Under the pieces are notes generated by a model that had not been told where the DNA came from, made no database searches, and saw nothing but the letters and a program-made list of their open reading frames with translations. A stretch of DNA of 64,000 nt from Marinobacter nauticus (GTDB taxonomy: Bacteria; Pseudomonadota; Gammaproteobacteria; Pseudomonadales; Oleiphilaceae): assembly GCF_003634635.1 (NCBI RefSeq), contig NZ_RBJB01000003.1, positions 682,001-746,000 on the forward strand. Direction: 5' to 3'. The first letter of the stretch is position 1; the number at the start of each line of letters is the position of its first letter. Shown here in pieces: positions 9,547-19,648 of the stretch. The position numbers were made by a program, and so were the translations under genes.

Positions 9547-10458
9547 ATGATCAGGTATTACCTCATGTTCGCCCTCGTGCTCACTTTTGCCGGCCAGGCG
9601 TTTGCCCAGCAACAACAGCTCGGCCCGGAAGAAGAACTGACCGCGGAAGACCTGGAGGAAAGCACACGCACCCTGGAAAAACCCATGTACACGCCGTTTG
9701 TGGAACTCTATCTGCTGGAGGAAACCAAGGCGTTGCGCCAGGAGATGCAAAATACCCGGGCCGAACTGATCGAGAAAGTAGTAGACAAGGAACTGTCCGT
9801 GGCCGACAAAACCATGTCCTACGCCACCGACACGGTGACTTACTTTTTCTACCTGATCGCCGGCGCCACTTCCATCCTGGTTGTCATTGGCTGGAACTCC
9901 ATCCGCGACATGCGTAACCAGCTGACCAGCCTGGCCGAGAAACGTGTGAACGAACTGGTGGTGGAATACGAACAACGCCTGAAGGCCATTGAAGAACAAC
10001 TGCAGCAGAAGTCCGAGATCATCCATCAGAACCAGGCCGAGATTGAGCGCACCAACGAAGTGCACGCGCTCTGGTTGAAGGCAAGCCAGGAAACCTCGCA
10101 GCAGAACAAGATCGCCGCCTACGACCAGATTCTGGACCTGCGCCCGGACGATGTTGAGGCATTGAGCTATAAAGCCGACGCCGTACTCGAAATGCAGGAG
10201 CCCCTCTGGGCCATCAGCTTGTGCCAGCGCGCACTGAAACTGGCACCAGACAATGGCCACGCACACTACCAGTTGGCGTGCGCCTATGCCGAGATTGGCC
10301 GCTGGGAAGATGCCGTCAGCAATCTGGAAAAAGCCATTGAGATCTCGGAAGCCTATCGGGACGACGCATCGGTTGACCCGAGCTTCGAACACCTGCACGA
10401 TCACGAAAGTTTCAGGAATCTTGTCTTTCAAAATAAGGACGACAGCACGGACGCGTGA
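9547..10458 (+). CDS. Membrane-anchored TPR protein with coiled coil
   Basis: 303 residues: a signal peptide ending near AFA-QQ (residue 20), a periplasmic Glu-rich stretch, a transmembrane helix at about residues 98-117, a coiled coil (about 120-170), and two or three TPR repeats (about 180-280; for example PLWAISLCQRALKLAPDN). The layout suggests a scaffold that links the envelope to a partner bound by the TPR face. The ATG at 9547 gives the more typical signal sequence; an in-frame ATG at 9565 is possible. It precedes livK but is probably a separate transcript. Confidence 0.7.
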   Translation: MIRYYLMFALVLTFAGQAFAQQQQLGPEEELTAEDLEESTRTLEKPMYTPFVELYLLEETKALRQEMQNTRAELIEKVVDKELSVADKTMSYATDTVTYFFYLIAGATSILVVIGWNSIRDMRNQLTSLAEKRVNELVVEYEQRLKAIEEQLQQKSEIIHQNQAEIERTNEVHALWLKASQETSQQNKIAAYDQILDLRPDDVEALSYKADAVLEMQEPLWAISLCQRALKLAPDNGHAHYQLACAYAEIGRWEDAVSNLEKAIEISEAYRDDASVDPSFEHLHDHESFRNLVFQNKDDSTDA

Positions 10459-10542
10459 CACTGCTCAGGACGGCACGGCGCTTGCTAATTCTTTCCCGAT
10501 AGCTGCGCCGTGTTCCAGAGCAGACACCCTGGCCTGATTTGC

Positions 10543-10571
10543 TTGACAAGCAACAGACTGTGGTGTTTGTT
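10543..10571 (+). promoter_or_regulatory. Candidate promoter of livK
   Basis: TTGACA (10543-10548) is followed after 17 bases by TTTGTT (10566-10571). The -35 is perfect and the -10 poor, which would fit an activated promoter. Confidence 0.35.
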
Positions 10572-10621
10572 TAAGTCTCTGAGAACATAAGAATAACCCT
10601 GACACAAACAGGAAAAACACG

Positions 10622-11734
10622 ATGAAAACCTCCGTAAAGAAACTCGCTACCGCTGTAGGCGCGTCCGTTGCTCTGATGGCTGCCGGCCAGGCCGCCGCTG
10701 AAATCAAAGTTGGTATCGCCGGCCCGATGACCGGCCCCGTTGCCCAGTACGGTGACATGCAGTTCTCTGGTGCCCGCATGGCCATCGAGCAGATTAACGC
10801 TGCCGGTGGTGTTATGGGCGAAGACCTGGTGGCCGTTGAAGTGGACGACGTGTGCGACCCGAAGCAGGCCGTTACCGTTGCCAACCGCCTGGTCAATGAA
10901 GGTGTTCGCTACGTGGTGGGCCACCTGTGCTCGAGCTCTACCCAGCCGGCGTCTGACATCTATGAAGACGAAGGCATTCTGATGATCACTCCGGCCTCCA
11001 CCAGCCCGGAAATCACCGAGCGCGGCTACGAACTGGTGTTCCGTACCATCGGCCTGGACAGCATGCAGGGGCCGGTTGCCGGCAACTACATTGCCAGCCA
11101 GGGCCCGGAGCGCGTGGCCATCGTTCACGACAAACAGCAGTATGGTGAAGGTATTGCCACGGCGGTACGCGACACCCTGCAGGATGCCGGCATCGAAATT
11201 GCCATGTTTGAAGGCATTACCGCCGGTGACAAGGACTTCTCTTCCCTTGTCACCAAAATCAAACAGGCTGACGTCGATTACGTGTACTACGGTGGCTACC
11301 ACCCTGAGCTGGGCCTGATCCTCCGCCAGGCACGCCAGTCTGACGTAGATGCCAAGTTCATGGGCCCGGAAGGCGTGGGTAACAAAGACATCAACACCAT
11401 CGCGGGTGAAGCCGCCGAAGGCCTGCTGGTTACCCTGCCCCCCAGCTTCGACCAGAAAGAGGAAAACCAGGAGCTGATCGCGGCCTTTGATGCCAAAGGT
11501 GAAGATCCCTCCGGCCCCTTCGTACTCACCTCCTATACCGCCGTACAGCTGATTGCGGAAGGCATTGAAGCGGCCGACTCAAAAGATCCGTTCGATGTGG
11601 CCCAGGCCCTTCGTACCGGAAGCTTCGAGACCCCCATCGGCACCGTTCAGTACGACAAAGCCGGCGACATGAAGTCGTTCGAGTTTGTAGTGTACGAATG
11701 GCATTCAGATGGCAGTAAAACTCCGGTAAACTGA
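10622..11734 (+). CDS. livK: Branched-chain amino acid ABC transporter, periplasmic binding protein
   Basis: 370 residues with a typical signal peptide cleaved around residue 22 (GQAAA-EIKVG), followed by a type I periplasmic binding fold of the Leu/Ile/Val-binding family (KVGIAGPMTGPVAQYGD; SSTQPASDIYEDEGI). It captures branched-chain or related amino acids for LivHMGF. It is the first gene of the five-gene operon and is separated from livH by an intrinsic terminator, which would let the binding protein be made in excess of the membrane components. Confidence 0.93.
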   Translation: MKTSVKKLATAVGASVALMAAGQAAAEIKVGIAGPMTGPVAQYGDMQFSGARMAIEQINAAGGVMGEDLVAVEVDDVCDPKQAVTVANRLVNEGVRYVVGHLCSSSTQPASDIYEDEGILMITPASTSPEITERGYELVFRTIGLDSMQGPVAGNYIASQGPERVAIVHDKQQYGEGIATAVRDTLQDAGIEIAMFEGITAGDKDFSSLVTKIKQADVDYVYYGGYHPELGLILRQARQSDVDAKFMGPEGVGNKDINTIAGEAAEGLLVTLPPSFDQKEENQELIAAFDAKGEDPSGPFVLTSYTAVQLIAEGIEAADSKDPFDVAQALRTGSFETPIGTVQYDKAGDMKSFEFVVYEWHSDGSKTPVN

Positions 11735-11767
11735 GCCAAAATCGTTAACTAACGGTAATAATGAGAG

Positions 11768-11802
11768 CACCTTCCCACCGCGATCCGGGGGAAGGTGTTT
11801 TT
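11768..11802 (+). terminator. Intrinsic terminator/attenuator between livK and livH
   Basis: CACCTTCCC pairs with GGGAAGGTG across a loop of about 12 bases, followed by TTTTT. Partial read-through would set the ratio of binding protein to permease. Confidence 0.8.
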
Positions 11803-11896
11803 CTGGGCTCCTGCAGACCCTCACTGCATCCGCACCGGCGACACCGGTGATCGGTCGCAGCCAGGCGAGGGAGCGGGCTTTCGGAGTTCCACAAAC

Positions 11897-12820
11897 ATGC
11901 AAGACCTCCTGTATTTTTTTCAACAGCTCATTAACGGGCTGACGATCGGGAGCACTTACGCCCTGATCGCCATCGGCTACACGATGGTTTACGGCATCAT
12001 CGGCATGATCAACTTTGCCCATGGTGAGGTTTACATGATCGGCGCCTACACCGCGCTGATCGCCATAACCGGCCTGGCCACCCTCGGTATCGCCTGGTTA
12101 CCACTGGTACTGATCGTTGCACTCATATGTGCGGTGATTGTCTCCAGCTCCATGGGATGGGCCGTGGAACGGGTAGCCTATCGGCCGGTACGCGGGCGGC
12201 ACCGCCTGATTCCGCTGATCTCCGCCATCGGCATGTCCATCTTTCTGCAGAACTATGTCCACCTCGCCCAGGGCTCCCGCAACATCGGCTTCCCGGCATT
12301 GATTGAAGGTGGTTTCCAGTTCGGCTCCGAAGATACCTTCCCGATGTCCATCTCCTACATTCAGATCACCATCTTTATCACCACCCTGATCTGTATGACG
12401 GCTCTTTCCCTGTTCATCTCCCGCTCCCGTATCGGCAGGGCCTGTCGCGCGGTCTCGCAGGATCTGGGCATGGCGAACCTGCTGGGCATCGACACCAACC
12501 GCATCATTTCAGCCACCTTCGTGATTGGTGCCGCGCTCGCTGCCGTCGCCGGTCTGCTGCTGGGTATGTATTACGGTTCAGTAGATCCGCTCTTCGGCTT
12601 TATTGCCGGCCTGAAAGCCTTCACCGCAGCTGTTCTTGGCGGTATTGGCAGCATTCCCGGCGCCATGCTGGGCGGCCTCATCCTCGGCGTTGCCGAGAGC
12701 ATGACCTCGGGCTATCTGAGTGGTGAATACAAAGATGTGGTGTCGTTCAGCCTGCTCATTCTGATTCTGCTGTTCAAACCCACCGGACTGCTGGGCAAAC
12801 CGGAGGTTGAGAAGATCTGA
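11897..12820 (+). CDS. livH: Branched-chain amino acid ABC transporter permease LivH
   Basis: 307 residues, a hydrophobic inner-membrane protein with the opening segment [19 protein letters not shown] and the conserved GMINFAHGE typical of LivH. It forms the channel with LivM. The ATG at 11897 was chosen because upstream codons read through the livK-livH terminator and lack hydrophobic character. Its stop overlaps the livM start by one base (TGATG). Confidence 0.93.
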   Translation: MQDLLYFFQQLINGLTIGSTYALIAIGYTMVYGIIGMINFAHGEVYMIGAYTALIAITGLATLGIAWLPLVLIVALICAVIVSSSMGWAVERVAYRPVRGRHRLIPLISAIGMSIFLQNYVHLAQGSRNIGFPALIEGGFQFGSEDTFPMSISYIQITIFITTLICMTALSLFISRSRIGRACRAVSQDLGMANLLGIDTNRIISATFVIGAALAAVAGLLLGMYYGSVDPLFGFIAGLKAFTAAVLGGIGSIPGAMLGGLILGVAESMTSGYLSGEYKDVVSFSLLILILLFKPTGLLGKPEVEKI

Positions 12821-14091
12821 TGGCTGCCAACAATTTTCGACACGCGCTCTTCTGCGCGATCATCACACTGATCATTTCCTACCCGATCATCGGCTTTAAC
12901 CTGGAAGCCCAGGGCATCAGCGTGACCCTTACCGGCGCCGACACCAGCACAGTCGTCCTCGTGTTGCTGGCCGCGGTGGTCGTGTTCCTGTTCCAGTTGT
13001 TCCGGGACCAGATCATGGGCGGGCTCAAGAGCATCCCCAGTCCAATGCCCAAAACCCAGAAGGAGCCGATGGCCGAGAACAAACGGGCGAAAATCGAATC
13101 CTGGGTGCTTACCGGCATTGTCGTGCTGGCTCTGTTCTGGCCCTTCTTCGTTTCCCGAGGTGCTGTGGATCTGGCCACTCTGGTTCTGATCTACGTTATG
13201 CTGGCACTGGGACTGAACGTCGTGGTCGGTCTTGCGGGACTGCTGGACCTTGGCTACGTGGCGTTCTACGCGGTTGGCGCCTACACCTTTGCCCTGCTGT
13301 CCCAGTATGCCGGCATTTCCTTCTGGATGGCGCTGCCTATCGGGGCCTGCCTGGCCGCCTTGTTTGGCCTGGTTCTCGGCTTCCCTGTGCTGCGGTTACG
13401 AGGCGACTATCTCGCTATAGTTACGCTCGGCTTTGGTGAAATCATCCGGATTCTGCTCAACAACTGGACGGCCGTCACCGGCGGCCCCAACGGCATTGGG
13501 GGCATTCCCGACCCCACCCTGTTCGGCATGGAATTTGGCCGCCGGGTACGCGAGGAAGGCAACACCTCCTTCCATGAGACCTTCGGCATAGCCTACAGCG
13601 GTGAGCACAAGGTGATTTTCCTTTACCTGATCGCTCTGGTTCTGGCCGTCATTACAGCCCTGATCATCCGCCGGTTCATGCGCATGCCCGTTGGTCGTGC
13701 CTGGGAAGCCCTGCGGGAAGACGAGATTGCAGCCCGCTCCCTGGGCCTGAGCCGCACGGCGGTGAAACTCTCCGCCTTTACCATTGGCGCTTTCTTTGCC
13801 GGGTTTGCCGGCACGGTGTTTGCCTCCAAACAGGGCTTCATCAGCCCGGAGTCGTTTGTGTTCCTTGAGTCTGCCATCATCCTGGCGATCGTGGTGCTCG
13901 GCGGCATGGGCTCGCAGCTGGGCGTCGTGCTTGCCGCCGTTGCCGTGACCATCCTGCCGGAACTGGCCCGGGAGTTTTCCGACTACCGGATGCTGGTTTT
14001 CGGCGCCGCCATGGTACTGATGATGGTCTGGCGGCCACAGGGGCTGATGCCCATGCGCCGCATTCACATTGAACTCAGACGCCAGGAGTGA
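12820..14091 (+). CDS. livM: Branched-chain amino acid ABC transporter permease LivM
   Basis: 423 residues; two N-terminal membrane helices and a hydrophilic linker (about residues 65-90) precede the conserved permease core ([36 protein letters not shown]). This N-terminal extension matches the longer LivM type of proteobacteria. It is translationally coupled to livH and followed immediately by livG. Confidence 0.93.
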   Translation: MAANNFRHALFCAIITLIISYPIIGFNLEAQGISVTLTGADTSTVVLVLLAAVVVFLFQLFRDQIMGGLKSIPSPMPKTQKEPMAENKRAKIESWVLTGIVVLALFWPFFVSRGAVDLATLVLIYVMLALGLNVVVGLAGLLDLGYVAFYAVGAYTFALLSQYAGISFWMALPIGACLAALFGLVLGFPVLRLRGDYLAIVTLGFGEIIRILLNNWTAVTGGPNGIGGIPDPTLFGMEFGRRVREEGNTSFHETFGIAYSGEHKVIFLYLIALVLAVITALIIRRFMRMPVGRAWEALREDEIAARSLGLSRTAVKLSAFTIGAFFAGFAGTVFASKQGFISPESFVFLESAIILAIVVLGGMGSQLGVVLAAVAVTILPELAREFSDYRMLVFGAAMVLMMVWRPQGLMPMRRIHIELRRQE

Positions 14092-14096
14092 CAGAC

Positions 14097-14852
14097 ATGC
14101 TAGAAGTACAGAATCTGTCCATGCGCTTCGGCGGCCTGCTGGCAGTCGACCAGGTAAGCCTGGACGTGCAGGAACACGAAATAGTCTCCATCATCGGCCC
14201 CAACGGGGCCGGCAAAACCACGGTCTTCAACTGCATCAGTGGTTTTTACAAGCCCACGGGCGGGAAAATCCTGTTTGAGGGAAATGAAGTCCAGGGTAAA
14301 CCGGACTACAAGATTTCCCGACTGGGCATGGTGCGCACCTTCCAGCACGTGCGCCTGTTCGGCCAGATGACCGTGGTGGAAAACCTGCTGGTGGCCCAGC
14401 ATCGTCACCTGAACACCAACCTGATATCCGGCCTGATCAAGACACCCGACTACCGGGAGCGGGAACGCAAGTCCCTTGACCGGGCTGCCTACTGGCTGGA
14501 TCGGGTTGGCCTGCTGGAACTGGCCAACCGGGAGGCCGGCAACCTGGCCTATGGCCAGCAGCGCCGGCTGGAAATTGCACGCTGCATGGTGACCGAACCG
14601 AAACTGCTGATGCTGGACGAACCAGCCGCAGGCCTGAACCCGGCGGAAACCAAAGACCTCAACCAGCTGATTGTCAGCCTGAAAGAGGACTACAACGTTT
14701 CCGTATTGCTGATTGAGCACGATATGAGCCTGGTTATGGACATCTCAGACCGGATTACTGTCATCAACCAGGGACGCCCCCTGGCTGCCGGCACACCGGA
14801 CGAAGTTCGTCAGAACGACGATGTGATCAAAGCCTATCTGGGCGAGGCCTGA
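14097..14852 (+). CDS. livG: Branched-chain amino acid ABC transporter ATPase LivG
   Basis: 251 residues with Walker A GPNGAGKTT near residue 38, the signature AYGQQRRLEIARC and Walker B LLMLDEPAAG. It is one of two ATPases driving LivHM. The ATG at 14097 has AGGAG eight bases upstream; the in-frame GTG at 14088 overlaps that ribosome site and the livM stop, so it is unlikely to be used. Confidence 0.94.
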   Translation: MLEVQNLSMRFGGLLAVDQVSLDVQEHEIVSIIGPNGAGKTTVFNCISGFYKPTGGKILFEGNEVQGKPDYKISRLGMVRTFQHVRLFGQMTVVENLLVAQHRHLNTNLISGLIKTPDYRERERKSLDRAAYWLDRVGLLELANREAGNLAYGQQRRLEIARCMVTEPKLLMLDEPAAGLNPAETKDLNQLIVSLKEDYNVSVLLIEHDMSLVMDISDRITVINQGRPLAAGTPDEVRQNDDVIKAYLGEA

Positions 14853-14861
14853 GGAGACACC

Positions 14862-15563
14862 ATGCTGGTACTGGAAGACGTACATACCCACTATGGCAAA
14901 ATCGAGGCCCTGCACGGCGTGTCCGTGGAAGTGAAGAAGGGCGAGATTGTGTCACTGATCGGTGCCAACGGCGCCGGCAAAACCACGCTGCTGATGACCG
15001 TCTGCGGCAGCCCGCAGGCCAGCTCAGGGCGGGTGATTCTGGAAGGCCGCGACATTACCAATGAAGCCACCTCCAACATCATGCGCTCCGGCATTGCCAT
15101 TGTGCCCGAAGGCCGCCGGGTGTTTCCCGGGCTGACGGTAGAAGAGAACCTGCACATGGGCGGTTTCTTCAACACCAAATCGGAAATCCGCAAAAGCCAG
15201 GATCACGTTTATGAGCTGTTCCCGAGGCTGAAAGAGCGTGAACATCAGCGGGCCGGCACCATGTCCGGCGGTGAACAGCAAATGCTGGCCATCGGCCGGG
15301 CGCTGATGAGCAAACCCAGAATGATCATTCTGGACGAACCGTCACTGGGGCTGGCGCCGATCATCATTCAGCAGATCTTCGAGATTATCGGCCAGTTGAG
15401 AGAGGAAGGGATTACGGTGTTCCTGGTGGAGCAGAACGCTCACCAGGCCCTGAGCCTGGCAGACCGGGGCTATGTGCTGGAAACCGGTCGTATCCGCCTG
15501 CACGACACCGGCAAGAACCTGCTGGCCAACCCGGAAGTGAGGGATGCCTACCTGGGTGGTTAA
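14862..15563 (+). CDS. livF: Branched-chain amino acid ABC transporter ATPase LivF
   Basis: 233 residues, with Walker A GANGAGKTT near residue 34, the signature MSGGEQQMLAIGRAL and Walker B MIILDEPSLGLAP, which is characteristic of LivF. It is the second ATPase of the transporter and the last gene of the operon, ending before a strong terminator. Confidence 0.94.
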   Translation: MLVLEDVHTHYGKIEALHGVSVEVKKGEIVSLIGANGAGKTTLLMTVCGSPQASSGRVILEGRDITNEATSNIMRSGIAIVPEGRRVFPGLTVEENLHMGGFFNTKSEIRKSQDHVYELFPRLKEREHQRAGTMSGGEQQMLAIGRALMSKPRMIILDEPSLGLAPIIIQQIFEIIGQLREEGITVFLVEQNAHQALSLADRGYVLETGRIRLHDTGKNLLANPEVRDAYLGG

Positions 15564-15582
15564 ACCATCCAGAAACCAAAAA

Positions 15583-15615
15583 AGCCGGAGGCCATCAGCG
15601 CTCCGGCTTTTTTTT
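15583..15615 (+). terminator. Intrinsic terminator of the liv operon
   Basis: Stem AGCCGGAG / CTCCGGCT with a 10-base loop, followed by eight T. A-run before the stem makes it usable on the minus strand as well, for the convergent lipoprotein gene. Confidence 0.9.
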
Positions 15616-15633
15616 GGGACTCACAAAAGCAGC

Positions 15634-16062
15634 TTACTTGATGCTCTTGATGGTGCCCTTGTAGCCTTCAACGGTTACGTTGATGGTACCGAAAACAACG
15701 AAGTCTTCAGTTTCAACGGTGTAACGCGGAGCTACGATGATGTCTGCGCCAGAAGACTCAATGGCCTTGTAAGCTGCTGCAGACTTGGCCTTGGCAACCG
15801 GATCGCCGAAGGGCAGGCCACCGCCGGTGGATCCACCGTAGGAAACGCCGTCAGAGAACTGCTTGTCGCTACCGATAGTGAAGAACAGAACCTTGGTAAC
15901 GGAAGCCTTGCCAGAAATCTTCTCGCCTACTTCAACGTCTGCTTTCACGTCTGTCTGCAGAGGAGCAGTAACAGGCATGGAGCTGGAACTTACGTTGAGG
16001 GAGGAACAACCGGACATAGCGCCGGCCAGAACGAGTGTTGATGCAATAAGCGCTTTTTTCAA
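15634..16062 (-). CDS. Small lipoprotein (TRL-like)
   Basis: 142 residues starting at a TTG (MKKALIAS...), placed seven bases after GGAGAG. No ATG is available in this frame next to the signal sequence. A lipoprotein signal ends at GAMSGC, so Cys19 would be lipidated. The mature part has a Ser-rich start, then a region with KASVTKVLFFTIGSDKQF and a repeated alanine/lysine stretch like that of TRL-family (tRNA-associated locus) outer membrane lipoproteins. Function unknown. Confidence 0.75.
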   Translation of the reverse strand: MKKALIASTLVLAGAMSGCSSLNVSSSSMPVTAPLQTDVKADVEVGEKISGKASVTKVLFFTIGSDKQFSDGVSYGGSTGGGLPFGDPVAKAKSAAAYKAIESSGADIIVAPRYTVETEDFVVFGTINVTVEGYKGTIKSIK

Positions 16063-16107
16063 AACAAACTCTCCATAGGTTGTTACGTGGCCTTCATGGC
16101 CGCGCGC

Positions 16108-16136
16108 ACTATACTGAAATGCGCCATATATAACAA
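16108..16136 (-). promoter_or_regulatory. Sigma-70 promoter of the small lipoprotein gene
   Basis: Read on the minus strand, TTGTTA and TATAGT are separated by 17 bases. This is about 45 bases upstream of the TTG start. The rest of the 16063-16370 gap holds the palindrome at 16177 and presumably the promoter of the rightward DUF3015 gene. Confidence 0.6.
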
Positions 16137-16176
16137 TAGCGGCTAAAAACTGATCTATTGTTCCATTTGGAAATAT

Positions 16177-16188
16177 GAACACGTGTTC
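16177..16188. promoter_or_regulatory. Perfect 12-bp palindrome between divergent envelope genes
   Basis: GAACACGTGTTC lies between the lipoprotein promoter and the DUF3015 gene. Its symmetry and position suggest a dimeric regulator site, but no known consensus was assigned. Confidence 0.35.
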
Positions 16189-16370
16189 GCTTTGATTGGC
16201 GTCAACAGGCAACAAACCATAACAATGACGTCACTTGCGCTTTCCTGTTTTGATCTATACTCAGACTGACGGTCTCTAACCCTAACCAGATACTGGCCGT
16301 TGTCTTGCAGCCAGGGAATCAGACCGCTGCAGGGTATGCGACAAAGCAAAACCACAGAAAGGAGTGGATA

Positions 16371-16835
16371 ATGAAAAAACTGATCGCAGGTGCAATTCTT
16401 CTTGGTGCTTCCTCCATGGCTTTCGCCCAGCCCGGCTGTGGCGTGGGAGCCATGATCTGGAAGGGGCAGTCCGGCATTGCGCCACATGTACTGGCCGCGA
16501 CCACCAATGGAACCTTCGGTAACCAGACCTTTGGTATGACCACCGGCACTCTGGGCTGTCAGACCAACCAGTCTGTTCAATCCATGGCCATGTACATGGA
16601 CAGCAACATCGACAAGGTTGCCCGCGACATGTCCCGCGGTTCCGGTGAAAACCTGGACACTCTGGCAGTCCTGCTGGGTGTAGAAGAAACTGACCGTGAT
16701 ACCTTCCGCAAAGTACTGCAAGACAACTTTGCTTCCATTTTCCCCAACGCTGATACCACCTCAGGTGAAGCCGTAGACGCCATCGTGGCCCTGCTGGAGC
16801 AGAACGACGCTCTGAGCAAATACGTAGCCGCCTGA
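16371..16835 (+). CDS. DUF3015 family periplasmic protein
   Basis: 154 residues with a signal peptide (MKKLIAGAILLGASS, cleaved near AFA-QPGCG), then two cysteines in CGVGAMIW and LGCQTNQ that could form a disulfide, features of the DUF3015 family. The function of the family is unknown. The ATG at 16371 follows GAAAGGAG. It probably starts an envelope operon with the DUF4105 gene 80 bases downstream. Confidence 0.8.
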   Translation: MKKLIAGAILLGASSMAFAQPGCGVGAMIWKGQSGIAPHVLAATTNGTFGNQTFGMTTGTLGCQTNQSVQSMAMYMDSNIDKVARDMSRGSGENLDTLAVLLGVEETDRDTFRKVLQDNFASIFPNADTTSGEAVDAIVALLEQNDALSKYVAA

Positions 16836-16914
16836 TTACTGGCGACAATGGAACAGAATGGCGCCATGGACGGCGCACAAACCCCAGAGCCACTAATCCG
16901 GAAACACCAACTCC

Positions 16915-18783
16915 ATGGGCTTTACCCTCCGTATCGGGCAGGCCGTTTTATGGCTTGCATGCAGTACTGCCTGGGCGCAGGCAGAATCCGTTAAACTGCC
17001 GGACAACCTTCATCACAATCCAACCTGGCTGACCCTCGGCCATTATCATCAGGACAGGTTCGGTTCCGATTACACCAGCCAGGCCGATGACCCGGCGTTC
17101 TTTCTGAGTGACAACGGTAAGACATCGCCCAGAGCCGAGCTGGAAGCCACCCTGGAGGCCATACAACAACCCGGAGGTGGTGATAGCCACGCCCGCTGTC
17201 GATTCCCGGCCCGGGATGCCTGGCTGAGAGAGCAACTGGATTTGCCGGACACACCAGTAAACTGCCCCGCTTTCGAGGAATGGGCAGGCACACTGAATAC
17301 CGAGAAAGTCACCCTGGTATTTGCTGCGTCCTATCTGAACAGTCCCTCATCCATGTTCGGACACACCTTCTTGCGGCTCGATCCCCCCCAGGATGACGAA
17401 GAAACCGATCTGCTGCTGGCAAATACTGTTTCTTACGCAGCCGATGCCGCTGAACATGACAGCGAGTTGTTGTTTGCCTATCGGGGTATTTTCGGGGGCT
17501 ATCCAGGCATTACCTCCATCAAGCCCTATTACGAAATGATCCGGCTGTACAACGACATCGAACACCGGGATCTCTGGGAGTACACCCTGAATCTCGACCA
17601 ACAGGAGGTTGACACCCTGCTGGCCCATACCTGGGAAATTCAGGACAAGAACTTTGATTACTATTTCTTCGATGAGAACTGCGCCTACCGCCTGTTAGCC
17701 CTGATCGACGCCGCCCGCCCGGGAACAGACCTGCTCGACGAAGTAAGCACTCACGCTATCCCGTCTGACACCGTGCGCTGGGTGAGAGATGCCGGCCTGC
17801 TTGAAAGCATCCATTACCGCCCCTCTGCCGCCACCTCGGTAGCCCATAGCCTGGACAGCCTGCCCACAGACCACCAGACCATCGCCGCAGCCTTGGCCAA
17901 TGGCTATGTGACAGTGAACGACCCGGAAGTGCGTAAGCTTGGTAAAGACGACCGCGCCCAACTCCTTGATGCCACGTATGATTACGTACGCTACCAGAGC
18001 GAAGCCGAAGGCTGGCCCCGGGAACACGCGGCGCCGCTGTCTCATCAACTACTGGTCGCCCGCAGCCAGATTGAGGATGCGGCAGAACTTCCAGACGTGC
18101 CCGAACCGGAGATCCGCGACGATCAGGGGCATGACACCTTTCGCCTGAGCCTCGGTTCCGGCCAGCTCGCCCACAGCGAGTTCACCCAGTTGACCATCCG
18201 GCCGGCCTACCACGACGTACTGGATCCGCCCGCCGGTTACCGTACCGGTGCACAACTTCAGTTCCTGCGCCTGGACGCCAGGCTCTACCACAAAAACGAC
18301 GAACTTCAGGTGGAACAGATCACCGGCGTGGAAATACGCTCCCTGAGCCCCCGGAACCAGTTCTTTGCACCGATCTCCTGGCAAGTTGGTTTTGGCGGCC
18401 GCCGCACGGACACCGGCGATGACCGCGTTCTGGCGCCCTATCTCGAAGGCGGAGCCGGCGGCAGCTGGAGCCTCGCCCAGAACACACAGGCCTTCGCCAT
18501 TGCCACGGCCGATGTAGAAATCGACGATGACATCAAACGTGGCTACGACTTCGCCCCGGGAGCAGACCTCGGCCTGCTGCACCAGAACAACCGCTTCAGC
18601 CTGCTGACCGGCGTAAAAACCAAAGCCTGGATCGTCAGCAGCCAACACCGGCAAGACCAGTTGTACGCCGAAGCCAACTGGCACATTGGCCGGGAATTCA
18701 GCCTATTCGCCAAATTCACCCGGGAAGACCACTACGACAGGTACCAAAGCACATGGCAAGCCGGCCTACACGCCTACTTCTGA
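16915..18783 (+). CDS. DUF4105 (Lnb N-terminal periplasmic) domain outer-envelope protein
   Basis: 622 residues: signal peptide to about residue 24, then the DUF4105 core with SYLNSPSSMFGHTFLRL (about 141-157) and the FDENCAYRLLALID motif (about 250-263), then a C-terminal part rich in alternating polar/hydrophobic strands that looks like a beta-barrel. The conserved His and Cys residues suggest a papain-like (NlpC/P60-type) hydrolase fold, but the activity has not been established for most members. It overlaps the following hydrolase gene by 31 bases. Confidence 0.78.
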   Translation: MGFTLRIGQAVLWLACSTAWAQAESVKLPDNLHHNPTWLTLGHYHQDRFGSDYTSQADDPAFFLSDNGKTSPRAELEATLEAIQQPGGGDSHARCRFPARDAWLREQLDLPDTPVNCPAFEEWAGTLNTEKVTLVFAASYLNSPSSMFGHTFLRLDPPQDDEETDLLLANTVSYAADAAEHDSELLFAYRGIFGGYPGITSIKPYYEMIRLYNDIEHRDLWEYTLNLDQQEVDTLLAHTWEIQDKNFDYYFFDENCAYRLLALIDAARPGTDLLDEVSTHAIPSDTVRWVRDAGLLESIHYRPSAATSVAHSLDSLPTDHQTIAAALANGYVTVNDPEVRKLGKDDRAQLLDATYDYVRYQSEAEGWPREHAAPLSHQLLVARSQIEDAAELPDVPEPEIRDDQGHDTFRLSLGSGQLAHSEFTQLTIRPAYHDVLDPPAGYRTGAQLQFLRLDARLYHKNDELQVEQITGVEIRSLSPRNQFFAPISWQVGFGGRRTDTGDDRVLAPYLEGGAGGSWSLAQNTQAFAIATADVEIDDDIKRGYDFAPGADLGLLHQNNRFSLLTGVKTKAWIVSSQHRQDQLYAEANWHIGREFSLFAKFTREDHYDRYQSTWQAGLHAYF

Positions 18784-19628
18784 GCGCCAGAACAACCCTC
18801 GTCACACTGCTGGCCATCGCAGCGTTGCTGCAAACAGGCTGCAGCAGCGTATTCTTCTATCCGGACAACGCCACCTACATTACACCCGACCGGCTTAACC
18901 TGGATTTTGAGGACGTCTACCTCGACACCGCCGACGGCGAAAACCTCCACGGCTGGTGGCTCCCTGCCCTCACCGACGAACCAGCCAAGGGCACCATATA
19001 CTACCTGCACGGCAACGCCCAGAACGTCAGCGCCCACATCCTCAACGTTGCCTGGCTGCCGGAACAGGGCTACAACGTGTTCACCATCGATTATCGGGGT
19101 TACGGCCAGTCTACCGGCGCCCCGGACATCGAAGGCGCCCTGCATGACGTAGAAACCGGCCTGCGCTGGCTGACCCATCAGGAACACACCGAAGACCGTC
19201 CGCTGTACCTGCTCGGCCAGAGCCTCGGTGGAGCTCTGGGCATCGCGCTCGCCAGCGAATGGACCCAGCGCAACGAACAACCCGCCCTGGACGGCATCAT
19301 CCTCGACGGCACCTTCTCCGGCTTCCGCTACATCGCCCGGGAGAAACTTGACCAGTTCTGGCTCACCTGGCCATTCCAGTACCCCCTGAGCTGGACCATC
19401 CCGGATGACTACGAAGGTACAGACCGCATCGCTGACCTCTCACCGGTGCCGGTGATGGTTATCCACAGCGTTCGGGATGGCATCATTCCGTTTGAACACG
19501 GTGTGCGGCTGTATGAAGCGGCGGAGCAGCCCAAGGAGTTCTTGCAGACCGATACGCCCCATGCAGCGACGTTTGTGATTCCCGCATACAGGGAGGCAGT
19601 ACTGGAATTCATGGAAAAAGGCCTTTAG
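18753..19628 (+). CDS. Alpha/beta hydrolase lipoprotein
   Basis: 291 residues. The lipobox LLQTGC puts the lipidated cysteine at residue 30. The hydrolase fold shows YLHGNAQN (oxyanion region), the nucleophile elbow GQSLGG with Ser157, an acid in the segment VIHSVRDGIIPFEHG, and a candidate histidine in TPHAATF. It resembles the BEM46/YfhR group. It is co-transcribed with the DUF4105 gene, so both may act on envelope substrates. The substrate is unknown. Confidence 0.8.
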   Translation: MASRPTRLLLSARTTLVTLLAIAALLQTGCSSVFFYPDNATYITPDRLNLDFEDVYLDTADGENLHGWWLPALTDEPAKGTIYYLHGNAQNVSAHILNVAWLPEQGYNVFTIDYRGYGQSTGAPDIEGALHDVETGLRWLTHQEHTEDRPLYLLGQSLGGALGIALASEWTQRNEQPALDGIILDGTFSGFRYIAREKLDQFWLTWPFQYPLSWTIPDDYEGTDRIADLSPVPVMVIHSVRDGIIPFEHGVRLYEAAEQPKEFLQTDTPHAATFVIPAYREAVLEFMEKGL

Positions 19629-19648
19629 AGGCCACGAGGTCCATAAAC

